Source of the DNA: a virus
Strand: one strand, 5' to 3'
Virus record (IMG/VR): IMGVR_UViG_3300021134_000012
Coordinates: 1-35,160 of that record
DNA length: 35,160 bases
Position 1 is the first letter of the stretch. Each line of letters begins with the position of its first letter. Position numbers and translations under genes: made by a program. Below the pieces are notes generated by a model that made no database searches, was not told the DNA's origin, and worked only from the letters and a program-made list of their open reading frames with translations. Positions 33,353-35,160 of this stretch are shown piece after piece.

Positions 33353-35160
33353 ATGAAAAAGAAAGCAACACTACATCCGTTCCTCAAAATGGCCGGAGTT
33401 AAATCTGAAAAGGAACTATATGATAAGTATCCTACAGATGAGCACTTCTTTAAAGCTTATCCACAGGCCAAATATGGAATAATGATGGCAGATGATGGTT
33501 TTACTGGTGCAAATACCTTTAATGTACAAAATGAAGGAGGAGCAGATTCAGAAATGGAACGTCCTACTAATTCAAATGTACAACCTGTAGTACAAGCACC
33601 TATGCAACCTAAAATGATTTCTAAAAAAGCTAGGAAACCTACTGGTGAACATGGTTCATCTCCTGATAATCCTATGCCTATTACAGGTATGTTTCAACAG
33701 CATGAAGGTAAAAAACATATAGTAGAAAAAGGACCAGATGGTAAATATTATCAAAAAATGATAATACCTGGTATGCCAATGCAACAACCTAAAGAAGATA
33801 CTGAAATAGAACAACCTGAAGGCAAAGAAAATAAAAAGGGTAATAATAAAAATAAACTAAAAATAAGTGCAGGTAAAAAAACTTGGGATCCATTTGCAAA
33901 AGATAATGCATGGAATACAGGTCAAGGTATTGGTACTACAGATGTAATAGCAGGTGGCCTTGCCATGACCGCAGGGGCAATGCCTTTTCAGCCGGCCAAG
34001 AAGAATCAAAACATTCTACCGCCAGCAGTTACTACCGGTAATTATGGTTATGGTAGCCAGGCATCCTTTGAAGATGGCGGTAATATCTCTCCGACAAAAG
34101 CTCGTGAGATGCTGCACAATCCTCCTCATGGTCAGCCTCTGAGTGAGAAACAACGTAAGTACTTTGGTGCAATAGCTTCTGGTTATGCTGCAGATGGTGG
34201 TTCTATGATTACACATGTACCGCCTTCTCCGTATACTTACTACCGTCCAATGACAAAAACAAATCGTCAGAAGATGGACATGCCTGATTACATGCCTGGT
34301 CAAAGTACTCCTGATTTACCTTTTGCTGCTAATGGTATTAATATACCGGGAGTAGGAAATTATCAGGAACCTGTTACAGATCAAGAAAGGGAACAGTGGA
34401 ATCAGTATCAATCTGCAATGTCTCACCAACCCGGAACATATGTAAGAAACTGGCAGCATAATCAGGATTTTCAAAAACAAATGGCACAGCAAAGTGGTTT
34501 TGATTACAATAGAGCCGGTGCAATACAAGCCGATATGCAAGCTCGTAGTCAAGAGTATCCTGGTTCAGTAAGTGGTATAAAACCCGGTGCAACTGAAAAC
34601 CAGAACTGGGGAGGTGATGCTAATTGGGTAGGTGATAGAGAAAGACAAAAGGCTTATGGTAAATATGAATATGTACATTACGACCCTAAAGGTAATTTAT
34701 ACCCAGGAGAAGCTGGTCATAAAGAAGCAAGCTTTACGCCTATGACCAAAGAGCAAATGGGAAATAGGGAAAACTCTGCTTATACTAAAGGTCCTAATCA
34801 ATGGGTAACCAATAACCAAGGTATTGGAATGAATGCTCCTCAATCTGAGATAGATAAACTGTATCAACCTGGAGCACAGAATACTGTTTCTTCAGCCGGA
34901 GGTTTTGGTTCAAATACTCCTGTAGCAAGTTCTACTCAACCTCGTACAAAAGCTTTTCCTACAATGGATCAAGCCAAAGCTGCTTATGCTAAAAAGAAAG
35001 AAGGTGTTGAAACAAAATGGAATGCTACTAGTGGAGAATATGAAGAAGTAGGTAAAGGAAGTACAGCAACTGCAAATGTAGATAACTCCGGCCCGGGCCA
35101 AGAAGCTTATTCAATTGATGCTACAAGGCGTACAGGAAAAGGTTCAGATGAAGCAAAATA
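33353..35160 (+). CDS. Large virion (possible cargo) protein, 3' end outside window
   Basis: The frame opens at ATG 33353 and stays open for 602 codons to the window end, where the last two bases are TA, so either a stop or continuation follows. The start HPFLKMAGVKSEKELYDKYP leads to AKYGIMMADDG, then a Pro/Gln/Lys/Gly-rich, probably disordered region. Residues about 249-276 hold KAREMLHNPPHGQPLSEKQRKYFGAIASG, quoted here in part as HGQPLSEKQRKYFGAI, a short module found in many phage virion proteins, bounded by EDGG and ADGG. Short AKYG and xxGG motifs recur with the preceding gene, so both probably belong to one family of cargo or tail-internal proteins. Confidence 0.7.
   Translation, partial: MKKKATLHPFLKMAGVKSEKELYDKYPTDEHFFKAYPQAKYGIMMADDGFTGANTFNVQNEGGADSEMERPTNSNVQPVVQAPMQPKMISKKARKPTGEHGSSPDNPMPITGMFQQHEGKKHIVEKGPDGKYYQKMIIPGMPMQQPKEDTEIEQPEGKENKKGNNKNKLKISAGKKTWDPFAKDNAWNTGQGIGTTDVIAGGLAMTAGAMPFQPAKKNQNILPPAVTTGNYGYGSQASFEDGGNISPTKAREMLHNPPHGQPLSEKQRKYFGAIASGYAADGGSMITHVPPSPYTYYRPMTKTNRQKMDMPDYMPGQSTPDLPFAANGINIPGVGNYQEPVTDQEREQWNQYQSAMSHQPGTYVRNWQHNQDFQKQMAQQSGFDYNRAGAIQADMQARSQEYPGSVSGIKPGATENQNWGGDANWVGDRERQKAYGKYEYVHYDPKGNLYPGEAGHKEASFTPMTKEQMGNRENSAYTKGPNQWVTNNQGIGMNAPQSEIDKLYQPGAQNTVSSAGGFGSNTPVASSTQPRTKAFPTMDQAKAAYAKKKEGVETKWNATSGEYEEVGKGSTATANVDNSGPGQEAYSIDATRRTGKGSDEAK

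Noticed and set aside
1-35160. tRNA genes, integrase, attachment sites or insertion sequences
   Set aside because: No cloverleaf with a TTC arm, recombinase motif or flanking inverted repeats were seen by eye.
31168-35160. Virion RNA polymerase subunits, expected near cargo genes in crAss-like phages
   Set aside because: No DxDxD-type polymerase catalytic motif is visible in either protein.

Overview
The window is a gene-dense, AT-rich stretch in which every supported gene lies on the + strand. It reads as the structural (late) arm of a tailed phage of the crAss-like group (order Crassvirales). The basis is a run of recognisable proteins: a large terminase with ATPase and nuclease motifs, a long portal protein, an acidic scaffold-like protein, a crAss-type major capsid protein, an HU/IHF-like virion protein, a ring/adaptor protein, a 1620-residue muzzle-like tail protein, and large virion proteins of the kind found in phages of Bacteroidota. 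A Bacteroidota host is also suggested by TAnnTTTG promoter-like boxes and by gene starts without purine-rich Shine-Dalgarno sequences. No integrase, tRNA, CRISPR array, insertion sequence or replication gene is visible. Both ends cut through genes.

Layout: (1) 1-3103, small genes, mostly unknown, including a GroES-like co-chaperonin, a winged-helix-like protein, an HU-like protein with a coiled coil and a cysteine-cluster protein. (2) 3103-10812, terminase, portal, scaffold candidate and major capsid protein. (3) 10910-13874, three head-associated proteins, closed by the one convincing intrinsic terminator (13900-13940). (4) 13953-14987, lysis cassette: holin candidate, GH108 endolysin, spanin-like or secreted small protein. 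(5) 14994-17677, cysteine-rich proteins including a collar-domain fibre and a 54-residue gene at 15577-15741. (6) 17677-23711, large Thr/Ser/Asn-rich fibre or adhesin genes with fibronectin-like, tail-fibre-repeat and beta-helix-like parts, then a small membrane protein. (7) 24064-31168, tail-neck genes (ring proteins, IHF-like protein, muzzle). (8) 31168-35160, two large low-complexity virion proteins, the second running off the end.

The genes work together as a virion-building programme. The co-chaperonin may help fold capsid protein, scaffold and portal nucleate the head, the terminase packages DNA, ring proteins and muzzle close the head and form the tail, fibres bind the host, the last two proteins are candidates for internal or ejected cargo, and the lysis cassette releases progeny. 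Many neighbours are coupled by TAATG or ATGA overlaps. The longest gaps (352-435, 7850-7968, 10813-10909, 13875-13952, 24007-24063) hold shared sequence elements that look like promoter or leader modules, hairpins and a terminator; these and the cysteine-rich block are the least explained parts of the window.
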